25,673 nucleotides of DNA from Candidatus Saccharimonadia bacterium (GCA_023268595.1 JALQUD010000006.1:1-25673), one strand, 5' to 3'; positions 1 through 8,370 are shown, counted from the first letter of the stretch. The notes: generated by a model not told the origin, from the letters alone. A program made the numbers and translations.

Positions 1-1
1 C

Positions 2-541
2 AAGCTGATCTTCTCTGAGAAGGAAGCTGTCCGCGATGACATGCAGGCCCGCTTCGCCAAGCTGAAGGTCGGCGATGTCGTCGAAGGTATCGTTACCGGT
101 GTCATCGACTTCGGTGCGTTCGTCAACGTCGACGGTATCGAAGGTCTGATCCACATTTCCGAGATCTCTTGGGAGCGTGTCGAAGACCCTCGCAAGTACG
201 TCAAGGTCGGTGAGACCGTCGAAGCCAAGATCATCGCTATCGACAAGGACCGCCTGAGCCTGAGCCTGAAGCAGATGCAGGAAGACCCATGGCTCGAGCA
301 GGTCAAAGCCTTTAACAAGGGCGACATGGTCGAAGGTAAGGTTACCCGCATCACGCCATTCGGCGCGTTCGTGCAGCTGAGCCCGGCCGTCGAGGCCCTG
401 GTCCACATTTCCGAGATGGGTTCGCGTGAGAACGCCGACCCGGAGAAGGTCTTCCAGCTCAATGAGAAGAAGAACTTCAAGGTCTTGGACATTGACACTG
501 AAGGACGTAAGATCGCCCTTAGCCTGAAGGACGCCCAGTAG
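2..541 (+). CDS. rpsA: S1-domain RNA-binding protein, ribosomal protein S1 type (3' end only)
   Basis: The reading frame is open from the left edge of the window, so the gene is truncated at its 5' end; 179 residues are visible and the stop is TAG at 539-541. Two consecutive S1 (OB-fold) repeats can be read. One begins at KVGDVVEGIVTGV and contains FGAFVNV and GLIHISEIS; the second begins at NKGDMVEGKVTRI and contains FGAFVQL and ALVHISEMG. The upstream LIFSEKEA stretch matches the linker between repeats in bacterial S1 proteins. S1 binds mRNA on the 30S subunit and helps initiation, which fits the neighbouring infB. The conserved sequence supports ribosomal S1, but another multi-S1 protein cannot be excluded because the N-terminus is missing. 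No U-rich terminator follows; a long palindromic element fills the gap to infB. Confidence 0.85.
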   Translation, partial: KLIFSEKEAVRDDMQARFAKLKVGDVVEGIVTGVIDFGAFVNVDGIEGLIHISEISWERVEDPRKYVKVGETVEAKIIAIDKDRLSLSLKQMQEDPWLEQVKAFNKGDMVEGKVTRITPFGAFVQLSPAVEALVHISEMGSRENADPEKVFQLNEKKNFKVLDIDTEGRKIALSLKDAQ

Positions 542-542
542 G

Positions 543-661
543 GGAGCTTTGATCTGCCGCACATTGCTGCGTTGCAGATTCCAGTGCTCGCTCACCGTAT
601 CCCGATACGGCTCTCTCCGCGCTTCATCTGCGCCTTGCACTGCACGACAGCTGAAAGCTCC
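543..661. repeat. 119-bp imperfect palindromic (REP-like) element
   Basis: The ends GGAGCTTT (543-550) and AAAGCTCC (654-661) are perfect inverted repeats. The centre, CCGTATC-CC-GATACGG (595-610), is a perfect 7-bp stem around the same midpoint (about 602). The arms between them pair partly, with many G:U-compatible positions, so the whole element could fold as one long hairpin in RNA. It lies between the S1 gene and infB and codes for nothing visible. No T-run follows, so it is not a standard intrinsic terminator. It resembles dispersed palindromic intergenic repeats in general architecture. Copies elsewhere in the genome cannot be checked here. Confidence 0.6.
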
Positions 662-697
662 GTACCTCGTACGGACTAGAAAGTTACGTGCAGTGCA
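636..697. repeat. 11-bp inverted repeat with internal hairpin upstream of infB
   Basis: TGCACTGCACG (636-646) and CGTGCAGTGCA (687-697) are perfect inverted repeats. Between them lies another perfect hairpin, CCGTAC-CTC-GTACGG (660-674). The first arm is inside the 543-661 palindrome, so the two structures would exclude each other in RNA. This is the shape of an alternative-fold switch, but no ligand-binding motif is recognised. Confidence 0.5.
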
Positions 698-743
698 CCA
701 AATTATAAATAATCAGCCGTAAGGCAAAGGAAGGAGTATCACC

Positions 744-2519
744 ATGGCTCGTACGATTGAAATTGAAGATACGGTGACCGTCGGTACTCTAGCCGAGCGG
801 CTGAGTCTGCCAGTAACCCGTCTGATAGGCGAACTTATGAAGAATGGCATCATGGCGACCGTCAACGAACGGATCGACTTTGATACTGCCCAGATCATCG
901 TCGGTGAACTGAACGGCCTGGACATCGAGCTGGTGCGCAAGGCCAAGGATGAGCCGGAAGGCGTGGCTTCACGCAGCAGCCGCAAGAACAGCACCGCCGA
1001 GGATGCTGAAGACCGTCCGCCGGTAGTAGCTGTCATGGGCCATGTCGACCACGGTAAGACATCACTGTTAGACTCGATGCTGAGTCTGAGCGTTGCCAAG
1101 GGCGAAGCCGGTGGCATCACCCAGCACATCTCGGCCTACCAGATGGCGCACAAGGACCGTAAGATCACGTTCCTGGACACGCCTGGTCACGAAGCGTTCG
1201 CTGCAATCCGCGAGCACGGCGCGCGTCTGACCGACCTGGTCGTGCTGGTGGTCGCAGCCGACGACGGCATCAAGCCGCAGACACTGGAAGCTATCCGTTA
1301 TGCCCGTAAAGCCGGCGTCAAGATCATCGTGGCCGCCAACAAGATCGATAAGGAAGGCGCCGACGTCAACCGCCTCAAGCAGCAGCTGTCCGAGCAGAAC
1401 CTGCTGGTCGAGGAATGGGGTGGCGACACCGTGGTCCAGGAAGTGTCTGCCAAGACCAAGCAAGGTATTCCAGAACTGTTGGACATGATACTACTGGTGG
1501 CCGATGTCGAAGAGCTGAAGGCCCGTACCAATGCGCCTGCCAGCGGCCTGATCATCGAAGCACGCGTCGAGCAGGGCCGCGGTCCGATAGCCAATGCGCT
1601 CGTCGAAGAAGGCGTCCTGAAGAAGGGTGACTTCGTCGTGGCCGGCGGCACGTACGCCCGGGTGCGCAACCTGGAAACGACTACCGGTACGGTCATCGAT
1701 ACCGCCGGTCCGTCCACGCCGGTCATGATGACCGGTTTCAAAGCTGCGCCGGAGTTCGGTGACCAGTTCGTGGCTGTGGCCAACGAAAAGGAAGCGCGTA
1801 CGCTGGCTGCTACCAATGCCGAGAACCGTAAATCCCGCAGCGGCCTGGACATGAACAGCAGTGAGCTGATCCGTATGATCAACCGCGGCAACAAACTCAC
1901 CGAGCTGAACATCATCGTCAAGGCTGACGTCCAGGGTTCGTTGACATCGGTCATCGACAGCCTGAAGACGCTCGACACCGATGAAGTCGCCGTTCGTGTG
2001 GTCGCTTCCGGCGTCGGCCCCGTCAGTGAGAATGACGTGCAATTGGCCAATACCACCGGCGCCATCATCTATGGCTTCAACGTCACGCTGCCGGGTAACG
2101 TCCGCCAGCTGGCTAACCGTGATAAGATTTCAATCCGTATGTATAACGTCATATATGAGCTACTCGACGATGTTAAGGAAGGATTGTCAGAACTTCTATC
2201 AGATGAGATTATCGAGACTGAGGTAGGGCGTCTTATCATACGTGGTATATTTAAGACTACTAAGACCGAGGTCATCTGTGGCGGCGAAGTCACTAAGGGC
2301 AAGGCGACCGCGCCGGCGTTCGTACGTGTGTCACGCGGTAACGAAGTGCTGTCCGAGGAAGTCGAAGTCGTCGGACTTAAGAGCGGCCCGACCGATGTCA
2401 AAGAAATCCAGGAAGGTGAGATGTGCGGCGTCAACCTGCGTACTGCTGCCCGGCTCGACCTGGCCGAAGGCGACCGTTTGGAATTCTTCACCCGTCAGAC
2501 CGTCCAGCGCAGTCTCTGA
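744..2519 (+). CDS. infB: Translation initiation factor IF-2
   Basis: GTPase that brings initiator tRNA to the 30S subunit and promotes 70S joining. The 591 residues show an IF2_N-type domain (about 1-60), a short linker instead of the long N-terminal region of many bacteria, and the G domain with GHVDHGKT (99-106), the switch threonine in GGITQHI (about 126), DTPGH (145-149) and NKID (199-202). Domains II, III and IV follow; the C-terminal part contains the initiator-tRNA-binding region (TKTEVICGGEVTKGKA). The length is near the minimum for bacterial IF-2, as is common in reduced genomes. The start is supported by a strong AAGGAAGGAG Shine-Dalgarno at about 727-736, seven bases before ATG 744. 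Codon use changes to an AT-rich, rarer set at about 2125-2275 (see findings). Confidence 0.97.
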   Translation: MARTIEIEDTVTVGTLAERLSLPVTRLIGELMKNGIMATVNERIDFDTAQIIVGELNGLDIELVRKAKDEPEGVASRSSRKNSTAEDAEDRPPVVAVMGHVDHGKTSLLDSMLSLSVAKGEAGGITQHISAYQMAHKDRKITFLDTPGHEAFAAIREHGARLTDLVVLVVAADDGIKPQTLEAIRYARKAGVKIIVAANKIDKEGADVNRLKQQLSEQNLLVEEWGGDTVVQEVSAKTKQGIPELLDMILLVADVEELKARTNAPASGLIIEARVEQGRGPIANALVEEGVLKKGDFVVAGGTYARVRNLETTTGTVIDTAGPSTPVMMTGFKAAPEFGDQFVAVANEKEARTLAATNAENRKSRSGLDMNSSELIRMINRGNKLTELNIIVKADVQGSLTSVIDSLKTLDTDEVAVRVVASGVGPVSENDVQLANTTGAIIYGFNVTLPGNVRQLANRDKISIRMYNVIYELLDDVKEGLSELLSDEIIETEVGRLIIRGIFKTTKTEVICGGEVTKGKATAPAFVRVSRGNEVLSEEVEVVGLKSGPTDVKEIQEGEMCGVNLRTAARLDLAEGDRLEFFTRQTVQRSL

Positions 2520-2545
2520 TACTGGGATAGCTTGGTAAAACCAGG

Positions 2546-2557
2546 TACAATGGCCAT
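2546..2557 (+). promoter_or_regulatory. -10 box for leaderless transcript
   Basis: TACAAT at 2546-2551 is followed by exactly six bases and then ATG 2558. No Shine-Dalgarno is present, so transcription would start on or next to the start codon. No clear -35 is visible; a small TGGT-AAA-ACCA palindrome (about 2533-2542) lies just upstream. Confidence 0.55.
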
Positions 2558-3730
2558 ATGATCAAACTCGACGACAACCTATTGACCGAGCTCGGCCTGG
2601 CTCAGCTTCCCAAGGAAGAGAAGGCCGAGTTCCTGAAACACATGTACGAGACGCTGGAGATGCGCGTGGGTACGCGTCTGGCCGAGCGCATGAGCGAAGC
2701 CCAGATGTCGGAATTCGAGCAATTCATCAGCGGCAACGATGAACAGGGCGCCTTCCAATGGCTGGAAGGTAATTTTCCTGATTACAAGGATGTCGTCGCC
2801 GAAGAGTTCGAGCGGCTGAAGGTTGAAATCCAGCCGGTGGCTGCGCATATCGTCGAGGCTTCTGCCGCACAGGCCGCCGATGCTCCATCGTCGGATGAGC
2901 CGAAAGCTGACAGCTCCGCGTCCACGGAAGGTAGTGACCTGGATGTTGGCAACCCGGGTGAACTGCGCATCGAACACGGCGCTGCATCTCCTACATCTCC
3001 TGCGACTCCCGCGCCTGCGATGCCTGGCCCTGGCCCTGGCCCTGGTCCTATGCCGATGCCGGGTCCTGGTCCGATGCCTGGTCCTATGCCGGCATCTGAG
3101 TCAGTATCTAACGGGGAATCCGAGAGCCGCGATCCAGTCCAGCAGGGTGGTGATAATAATGATGAACAACCAAAAACTGACGATGACGCACCGGAGCAAC
3201 GGCAGCCTGATTCACCGCAACCGCCGACCGACGACCAACCGGCGCGGTCGCGCTTCGATACTCCGGTCGAGTTCAGTCGGGCGCCATTGCCGGGCCAGGG
3301 CGGCATGCCTTCCCAGCCATCATACGGCCAGCCGCCGATGGGGATGGGAGTAGGCGCCTCACCATACGGCCAGCAGGCCGGTGGCTACGGACCTATGCAA
3401 TCCATGCCCGGGCCCGGCCAAAGCCCGATGATGGCGCCGCCTATGCCGGCATCTCAGGATCCCAACGCTGGCGGCATGGGTGCGTATGGTCCACGCCCGC
3501 AGCAGATGCGCCCGGACAATAACTATGGCTACCAGCAGTCGCCGTATGGCCAACCGTACGGACAGCCTGGCCAACCGGGTCAATACGGCCAACCGGGTCA
3601 GATGCCAGGCGGTGGCTATCCTGGTCAAACGGGTCAGCCCGGGCAGTATGGCGCGCAACCACCATACGGCCAGCCACCATCGCCACCGCAATATGGCCAG
3701 CCGCCTCAGATGCCGCCCTACGGCCAGTAA
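2558..3730 (+). CDS. DUF5663-like N-terminal domain with a 290-residue disordered PGQY-rich tail
   Basis: The 390-residue protein has two parts. Residues 1-95 (begins MIKLDDNLLTELGLAQLPKE) form a compact helical, charged domain that resembles the DUF5663 family found mainly in CPR bacteria; this match is from memory. From about residue 96 the chain is low complexity. First comes an acidic Ser/Asp/Ala linker, then a Pro-Gly-Met block (PGPGPGPMPMPGPGP), an Asp/Glu/Gln-rich stretch, and finally a tail of repeated YGQP, GQPGQYGQ and PYGQ units. There is no signal peptide and no membrane segment. The tail is of the kind found in proteins that condense or bind weakly to many partners, but its function is unknown. 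The gene has a leaderless-type promoter and ends in a strong terminator, so it is probably its own transcription unit. Confidence 0.85.
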   Translation: MIKLDDNLLTELGLAQLPKEEKAEFLKHMYETLEMRVGTRLAERMSEAQMSEFEQFISGNDEQGAFQWLEGNFPDYKDVVAEEFERLKVEIQPVAAHIVEASAAQAADAPSSDEPKADSSASTEGSDLDVGNPGELRIEHGAASPTSPATPAPAMPGPGPGPGPMPMPGPGPMPGPMPASESVSNGESESRDPVQQGGDNNDEQPKTDDDAPEQRQPDSPQPPTDDQPARSRFDTPVEFSRAPLPGQGGMPSQPSYGQPPMGMGVGASPYGQQAGGYGPMQSMPGPGQSPMMAPPMPASQDPNAGGMGAYGPRPQQMRPDNNYGYQQSPYGQPYGQPGQPGQYGQPGQMPGGGYPGQTGQPGQYGAQPPYGQPPSPPQYGQPPQMPPYGQ

Positions 3731-3739
3731 GCCGATAAT

Positions 3740-3771
3740 CGCCCGTTCCAATCTGGTAACGGGCGTTTTTT
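3740..3771 (+). terminator. Intrinsic terminator after the PGQY-rich gene
   Basis: CGCCCGTT (3740-3747) pairs perfectly with AACGGGCG (3758-3765) and is followed by six T (3766-3771). The stop codon is at 3728-3730, so the gene ends here. Confidence 0.9.
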
Positions 3772-3775
3772 GTGG

Positions 3776-3792
3776 TATAATATGATTTACAT
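3776..3792 (+). promoter_or_regulatory. Promoter of the Tat lipoprotein gene
   Basis: TGGTATAAT gives an extended -10 with the hexamer at 3776-3781. An overlapping TATGAT (3781-3786) lies exactly six bases before ATG 3793. Either choice gives a leader of about 0-5 nt, with no Shine-Dalgarno. The promoter sits directly after the T-run of the preceding terminator. Confidence 0.65.
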
Positions 3793-4584
3793 ATGAGTGA
3801 GTTATTCCAGCCATCAGAAACATCTGACATACACGGGGCTTATGAGGTATTTGGTTTGGAAGACGCGGACCAGTCCGGTCATTCCGGGCATCAGTTTAAT
3901 CGCCGTGCTTTCGGTATCGCTACTGGCGTCATTATAGCCGGTTCGACATTGACTGGTTGCGGGAATGAAGATGAAGGATACTATGCCAATTCGTATCTTG
4001 ATTGGATACGCCGTAACTCCGAGGCGATACCGAAGCAGACGTATGAGCGGCGCAGTCTGACGGAATGGGCGGCTGACGCCAAAGCTGCCGATGACGCCAC
4101 CCGGCCGTATGCCCGGCGCTTGTACGAGCAGATAGATAGCCGGTACGACGGAAGGTTGTCCGTAGATAGGGCTGAACAGATGGGTCAGAAGAATGTATAT
4201 GTAGGCACGGGCGAGGGCCGCAATGTGGAACGCTTCATCGAATGGAATGCCGGACGGCTGAAGATCGGCGCGCAGACGACCGTAGAAACGTCCGGAAATA
4301 AGCCCAACCGTATCATGGTGTCGATGACCTATCTGGTGCCACCGTTTTCAAGTAGTAGGCTTAGTATGCGCGATGCTTTGTATGGGAACGCCAAGCTGGA
4401 GGACATCAGTTACCTGAATCAATCCAAACAAGGCGGCGTGTTAATCGGCCGCAAAAGTTTGAACGGAGATGTGGAGTTGGTCACGCCAAAAGGCGTCGAT
4501 GAAACGGTGATCGACGTATCGCGGGCGACCCGTATAGCGTTGGATGAGACCCGGGCGGCGGCTGCCCGGCTGGGTCTGGCGTAG
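3793..4584 (+). CDS. Probable twin-arginine lipoprotein of unknown function
   Basis: The 263 residues begin with a polar N-region of about 35 residues. FNRRAF follows (Arg37-Arg38), then a hydrophobic stretch IATGVIIAGSTLTG ending in a lipobox with Cys56 (LTGC). This is the layout of a Tat signal with signal peptidase II processing, so the mature protein is inferred to be anchored outside the cytoplasmic membrane. The n-region is longer than usual. The remaining 200 residues are soluble, with no domain I recognise; they contain a YLDWIRRNSEAIP segment after the anchor and a stretch MVSMTYLVPPF. The gene starts at a leaderless-type promoter and converges with fmt, 18 bp away. Function is unknown. 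Confidence 0.8.
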   Translation: MSELFQPSETSDIHGAYEVFGLEDADQSGHSGHQFNRRAFGIATGVIIAGSTLTGCGNEDEGYYANSYLDWIRRNSEAIPKQTYERRSLTEWAADAKAADDATRPYARRLYEQIDSRYDGRLSVDRAEQMGQKNVYVGTGEGRNVERFIEWNAGRLKIGAQTTVETSGNKPNRIMVSMTYLVPPFSSSRLSMRDALYGNAKLEDISYLNQSKQGGVLIGRKSLNGDVELVTPKGVDETVIDVSRATRIALDETRAAAARLGLA

Positions 4585-4602
4585 TCGCAGGACCGGCGCG
4601 TC

Positions 4603-5568
4603 TTAGCGCGTGAGGGAGTTGCCAGCAAGGAAAGCCCGGGCGTCCATCTCGCCTTTGCCGGCGGGCTTGAGCCGGCTGATGGCCAGTATGCCGTCGGTAG
4701 TAGTTATGCCGATCAGGCGTGTCGCGTCGGCGGCCTCCATGACCATGCAGCTGCCAACGGCGGCAGTGCGCAAGCTCTCCGGAATGGAACTGTCGTCCGT
4801 GCCAATGACTGTGGCGGCGGTTACGACGACATCCTTGCCGGCGATGACGGTCCGGCTGCGAGGCCAGTCTTGAAAGGCGCGGATCTCGCGTTCCAGCACG
4901 GACGCCGGTTTGGAGAAGTCCAATAGTCCGTCCTGTTTGGTGAGTTTGCGAGAGTATGAAACCGTTTGATGGCCGGGCAGGGTAGCGGACAACTGGTCGG
5001 CGGCCTGTATCTGGCCATCAAGATATAATGGGATGATGTGCTGCAGTGATTGGTCACTGAGTTCAATCAGATCTTCCGTCAGCTGGCGTGCTGTCGTGTC
5101 GGTTTCCAGTGCGTAGGTAGCCTGTGCCAGCAATGGCCCCTCGTCCATGGCTGGTACCAACAACATCAGACTGACGCCGGTTTCGGCTTGGCCGCTCAGC
5201 AGGGAGAAAGTGATCGGATCGGCACCGCGCCACTCGGGTAATAACGAGAAATGCGAATTGACGATACCAAGCGGAAAGCTGTCGATGACCGATTGGCTGA
5301 CGATGATACCGTAGTCGATAAGTATGGCCAGCCGGCTGGTGAACGATTCGGCGGCTAGTGCGGCGTCGAGTTCACGCCGGTCAGTGGCGTAGACCGTGCG
5401 CAGGCCCAGGCGCTCGGCTACCTCGATGACCGGAAAAACCTGCTTGTGGTGAGCCGGTTGCGGCTTGGTGACCACCGCTTCGATGTCGCACCAGTCCGCC
5501 AGTTTCGCTAAGCAGGCGGCGGCTACCGGGCCACTGCCGAAGAATACGACCGATGGCCTGCCGGCCAT
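4603..5568 (-). CDS. fmt: Methionyl-tRNA formyltransferase
   Basis: Transfers a formyl group from 10-formyl-tetrahydrofolate to Met-tRNA for initiation. The 321-residue protein has the Rossmann-like catalytic domain starting VVFFGSGPVA, with the hallmark NSHFSLLPEWRGADPI segment (Asn104, His106, SLLP 108-111) and Asp142 in AMDEG, the expected catalytic trio. The C-terminal OB-like domain begins near KLTKQDGLLDF. Length is typical (about 310-320). The ATG is separated from the def stop codon by one base, so the two genes are in one operon and probably translationally coupled. Deformylase next door removes the group that this enzyme adds. Confidence 0.95.
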   Translation of the reverse strand: MAGRPSVVFFGSGPVAAACLAKLADWCDIEAVVTKPQPAHHKQVFPVIEVAERLGLRTVYATDRRELDAALAAESFTSRLAILIDYGIIVSQSVIDSFPLGIVNSHFSLLPEWRGADPITFSLLSGQAETGVSLMLLVPAMDEGPLLAQATYALETDTTARQLTEDLIELSDQSLQHIIPLYLDGQIQAADQLSATLPGHQTVSYSRKLTKQDGLLDFSKPASVLEREIRAFQDWPRSRTVIAGKDVVVTAATVIGTDDSSIPESLRTAAVGSCMVMEAADATRLIGITTTDGILAISRLKPAGKGEMDARAFLAGNSLTR

Positions 5569-5569
5569 G

Positions 5570-6190
5570 TTATTGGTTGTCCCAGCCGTGCGGCTCCGCG
5601 GCTTCCTTGGTGGCGTCGTGCCAGAGGGTGGCGTTATCTTTTATATCGGCGTCGTAATCAAGCTTACGCAGATGTCCATTCTCGGTCAGCTGATAGAAGG
5701 CGGATGGCGTATCGCGGATGTGGTCGATGAAGACGATACCGTTGGTGTGGTCGATCTCGTGCTGGAAGATGCGTGCCAGGAAACCTTCGGCCGTGACCCG
5801 GACTTCTTTGCCATCCTCGTCGGTGGCTTTGACGCGCACCTTGGTGTAGCGCGGAACTTTGCCGTAGACGTCGCGGATGCTCAGGCAACCCTCGAAGTCC
5901 TCTTCGATGTCGCCCTCGAACTTGGTGATCTGCGGGTTTATGAAGATGGAGAACGATTTGTCATCCTTGTTATTGAAGTCGTTACGGACGACGACGATGC
6001 GGTACATTAAGTCTACCTGGACGGCAGCCAGGGCGACGCCGACCTCGTGCTCGCGCGAAGCTTCCCAGTCGATGGTGGCGGCTTCCATGTCGCGGATTAT
6101 CTGTTTGATCTCGGGGGTTATCAGCCCGACCTTTTGTGATTTCTGCCGGAGATGGGGGTTGGGCAGGGTTATTATGTCTTCTTTTTTCAT
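5570..6190 (-). CDS. def: Peptide deformylase
   Basis: Metallohydrolase that removes the N-formyl group from nascent proteins. The 206 residues contain all three family motifs: GVALAAVQ (51-58, motif 1, with Val-Ala in place of the usual Gly-Leu part), EGCLS (100-104, metal ligand Cys102), and HEIDH (144-148, the two His ligands and catalytic Glu). The C-terminal extension of about 40 residues is charged and poorly conserved. A -10 box TATACT (6198-6203, reverse strand) lies seven bases before the ATG with no Shine-Dalgarno, so the gene can be transcribed as a near-leaderless message in addition to read-through from priA. Confidence 0.96.
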   Translation of the reverse strand: MKKEDIITLPNPHLRQKSQKVGLITPEIKQIIRDMEAATIDWEASREHEVGVALAAVQVDLMYRIVVVRNDFNNKDDKSFSIFINPQITKFEGDIEEDFEGCLSIRDVYGKVPRYTKVRVKATDEDGKEVRVTAEGFLARIFQHEIDHTNGIVFIDHIRDTPSAFYQLTENGHLRKLDYDADIKDNATLWHDATKEAAEPHGWDNQ

Positions 6191-6206
6191 CCCTGTCAGT
6201 ATACCA
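6191..6206 (-). promoter_or_regulatory. Extended -10 promoter of def-fmt
   Basis: On the reverse strand TGGTATACT (TGn plus TATACT, hexamer 6203 to 6198) is followed by seven bases and ATG at 6190. No -35 match at the usual distance and no Shine-Dalgarno are visible; an extended -10 can do without a -35. Confidence 0.6.
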
Positions 6207-6239
6207 GAAAAATTGTCATCGTACCTCTGTAATCAGTGC

Positions 6240-8234
6240 TCAGAGCAAGTTGGAGGGGTCGATGTCGTATGACCAGTTGGCGGGCAGCAGGGCGATGGCT
6301 TGGACGAGCTGGCTGCGGTCCTTGGCCTTGATGGTGGCTTGCCATTGGTATTTACCGGCCTGCTTCTCATAGAAAGCCGGCGATGGGCCATCGACCTGGA
6401 TGCGCAGGCCGCTATGGCGCAGCGTATCGACGGCTGCTTCGGCAGCCTTGCGGGCGGCGGCTGGCGTGGCCCGGCGACACCAGACCTTGAGCGTATAGAC
6501 GAACGGTGGAAACATGAAGGCCTTGCGCTCGGCTAACTCGGCCTCATAAAACCCGTCCCAGTCGCCGGCGGCCGCGGCCCTGATGACCGGGCTGTCCGGA
6601 TCGTAAGTCTGGATGATGACGCGGGAGTGCTCGTCGGCGATGTGCCCACGGCCGACGCGGCCGATGACCTGGCGCAGCAGTTGGTAGCTGCGTTCACCGG
6701 CACTGTAGTCGGGTAGGTACAGACTGGTGTCGGCTACTACTACGCCGACGGTACTGAGCCGTGGCAGGTCCAGACCCTTGGCGACCAGCTGGGTACCGAC
6801 GATGATATCGACGTCGCCGGCCCTGACCGATTCGTAGTGGACTTCCAGACGCTCTTCCTTGGTATTGTCGGTGTCGAAACGGCGGATACGGGCCTGCGGG
6901 AAGGCGTGCTGCAGTTCTTCGACGATGGCCTTGGTGCCGACGCTCTTAAGGATGATCTCGGCGCTGCCGCACTCCGGACAGTTATTGGGCGCCTTGGTGA
7001 CGTAGCCGCAGGTGTGGCAGCGGACGTTATGGGCGTCGCCATGGTAGGTGAGTGGCAGGTCGCAGTGCGGGCAGGTCGATTGCCAACCGCATTTCTCACA
7101 TAGGATGACCCGGGCGGTGCCGCGGCGGTTAAGGAAGACCAGACTTTGTTCGCCGCGCTGGATGCCGGCATTGATACTTTCCAGCAGTACGTTTGAAAGA
7201 TGTGGTTGGCGCGTGAAACGGCTGCGGTCCTTTATATCGACGATATCGATCGGTACGTCCGGTGCTCCGGTAGCGTTTCCACCGCCTTTGGCGCGGGCGG
7301 TCATACGGACGACCTGGCGGCCTTTGGCCTGTGATACGTAATAGTCCGTGATTGATGGTGTGGCCGAACCAAGCACCACGCTGGCGCCATGCAGTGAAGC
7401 CAGTTTGGCGGCCACGGTGCCGGTATTATAGTGCGGTGCCTGCTCCTGTTTATAAGAACCCTCATGGGCTTCGTCCAGGACGATGACACCGATGGCGCTG
7501 AGCGGTGTGAAGAGTGCCGATCGCGGACCGAGCACGACCACCGGCTCGGTGGCTTGCAATATACGTAGCCAAGCCAGATTGCGCTGCTTGGCGGTAAGCT
7601 TGGAGTGCGTCAGGACGACACGGTCCGGTCCGAAGGCCTGCTGGAAGTTGCCGACCAATTGCGGTGTCAGACCGATTTCCGGTGTCATGACGATGGCCGA
7701 TTTCCGGTCGCTGAAGGCGCGTCGGACCAGCTCGATGTATGTCCGTGTCTTGCCGCTGCCGGTCTCGCCATGCAGCACGTGGACGCCGGGTTGAACAAGT
7801 AAACTGACTGCCGCTGACTGGTCGGCGGTCAGCTCGGGCAGGCCGCCGGCAGGGTCGTCCGTCACGCCGGCCGGCCCTGAACCATTCTGTGACTCTGTGC
7901 TATTTCCGATGGCCGGCAGGTCGCCCAGTCCATAAAGCTTGGACGGTAAAAACTGCTGCAACGTGACGCCGATACCGGCTGGATAGTACGTTGTCATCCA
8001 TGCAGCGAGTTCGGCCAGTTGCGGTGGCAGGGGATGAAGCTCATCTGATGGCGACAACGCTTTGGCGGCGAAGGCCGGCTTGGATACTTTTCTGACTACT
8101 ACGCCCAGCACCTGTTTTCTGCGCAACGGTACGTTGACGATACTGCCGATCGGCAACGGTCCGAAATACTGGTACGTCAGTGCCGACGTGCCTTTATATG
8201 AACTATCCGCGACCAGGACCTCGTAGTACTGCAT
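6240..8234 (-). CDS. priA: Primosomal protein N' (PriA replication-restart helicase)
   Basis: DEAH-box 3'-5' helicase that reloads the replisome at stalled forks. From Met at 8234 the protein has 664 residues: N-terminal 3' DNA-binding domain (MQYYEVLVADSS...GSIVNVPLRRKQVLGVVV), a winged-helix linker, Walker A GETGSGKT (156-163), DEAH (254-257), and eight zinc-binding cysteines in four CxxC pairs (379/382, 388/391, 406/409, 419/422). The frame is open upstream to 8420, but the 62 extra residues do not look like PriA and a -10 box lies at 8245-8250, so the start is 8234 (or ATG 8240, two codons earlier). It is first in the priA-def-fmt unit, 49 bp before def. Confidence 0.95.
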   Translation of the reverse strand: MQYYEVLVADSSYKGTSALTYQYFGPLPIGSIVNVPLRRKQVLGVVVRKVSKPAFAAKALSPSDELHPLPPQLAELAAWMTTYYPAGIGVTLQQFLPSKLYGLGDLPAIGNSTESQNGSGPAGVTDDPAGGLPELTADQSAAVSLLVQPGVHVLHGETGSGKTRTYIELVRRAFSDRKSAIVMTPEIGLTPQLVGNFQQAFGPDRVVLTHSKLTAKQRNLAWLRILQATEPVVVLGPRSALFTPLSAIGVIVLDEAHEGSYKQEQAPHYNTGTVAAKLASLHGASVVLGSATPSITDYYVSQAKGRQVVRMTARAKGGGNATGAPDVPIDIVDIKDRSRFTRQPHLSNVLLESINAGIQRGEQSLVFLNRRGTARVILCEKCGWQSTCPHCDLPLTYHGDAHNVRCHTCGYVTKAPNNCPECGSAEIILKSVGTKAIVEELQHAFPQARIRRFDTDNTKEERLEVHYESVRAGDVDIIVGTQLVAKGLDLPRLSTVGVVVADTSLYLPDYSAGERSYQLLRQVIGRVGRGHIADEHSRVIIQTYDPDSPVIRAAAAGDWDGFYEAELAERKAFMFPPFVYTLKVWCRRATPAAARKAAEAAVDTLRHSGLRIQVDGPSPAFYEKQAGKYQWQATIKAKDRSQLVQAIALLPANWSYDIDPSNLL

Positions 8235-8244
8235 AATCATCCGT

Positions 8245-8250
8245 AGTATA
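8245..8250 (-). promoter_or_regulatory. -10 box of priA
   Basis: TATACT on the reverse strand (8250 to 8245) lies four bases before ATG 8240 and ten bases before ATG 8234. This supports a very short leader and argues against the longer upstream reading frame. No -35 is evident. Confidence 0.5.
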
Positions 8251-8275
8251 CATGGATATGGGCCAAGCGCTTTGC

Positions 8276-8324
8276 GCCGGCCGTCCGGCCGGCTGCCGAC
8301 GACTAGCTCCAGACCGGCTGGAGC
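8276..8324. repeat. Two strong hairpins between divergent priA and winged-helix promoters
   Basis: GCCGGCCG-TC-CGGCCGGC (8276-8293) and GCTCCAG-ACCGG-CTGGAGC (8306-8324) are perfect inverted repeats with 8-bp and 7-bp stems. Neither is followed by a T-run on either strand, so they are not intrinsic terminators. They could be protein-binding palindromes or repeat-derived DNA. Confidence 0.5.
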
Positions 8325-8370
8325 ATGGGTAACAAAAATAAAACATCGCACCATTTTAGTAAAAGAACGG

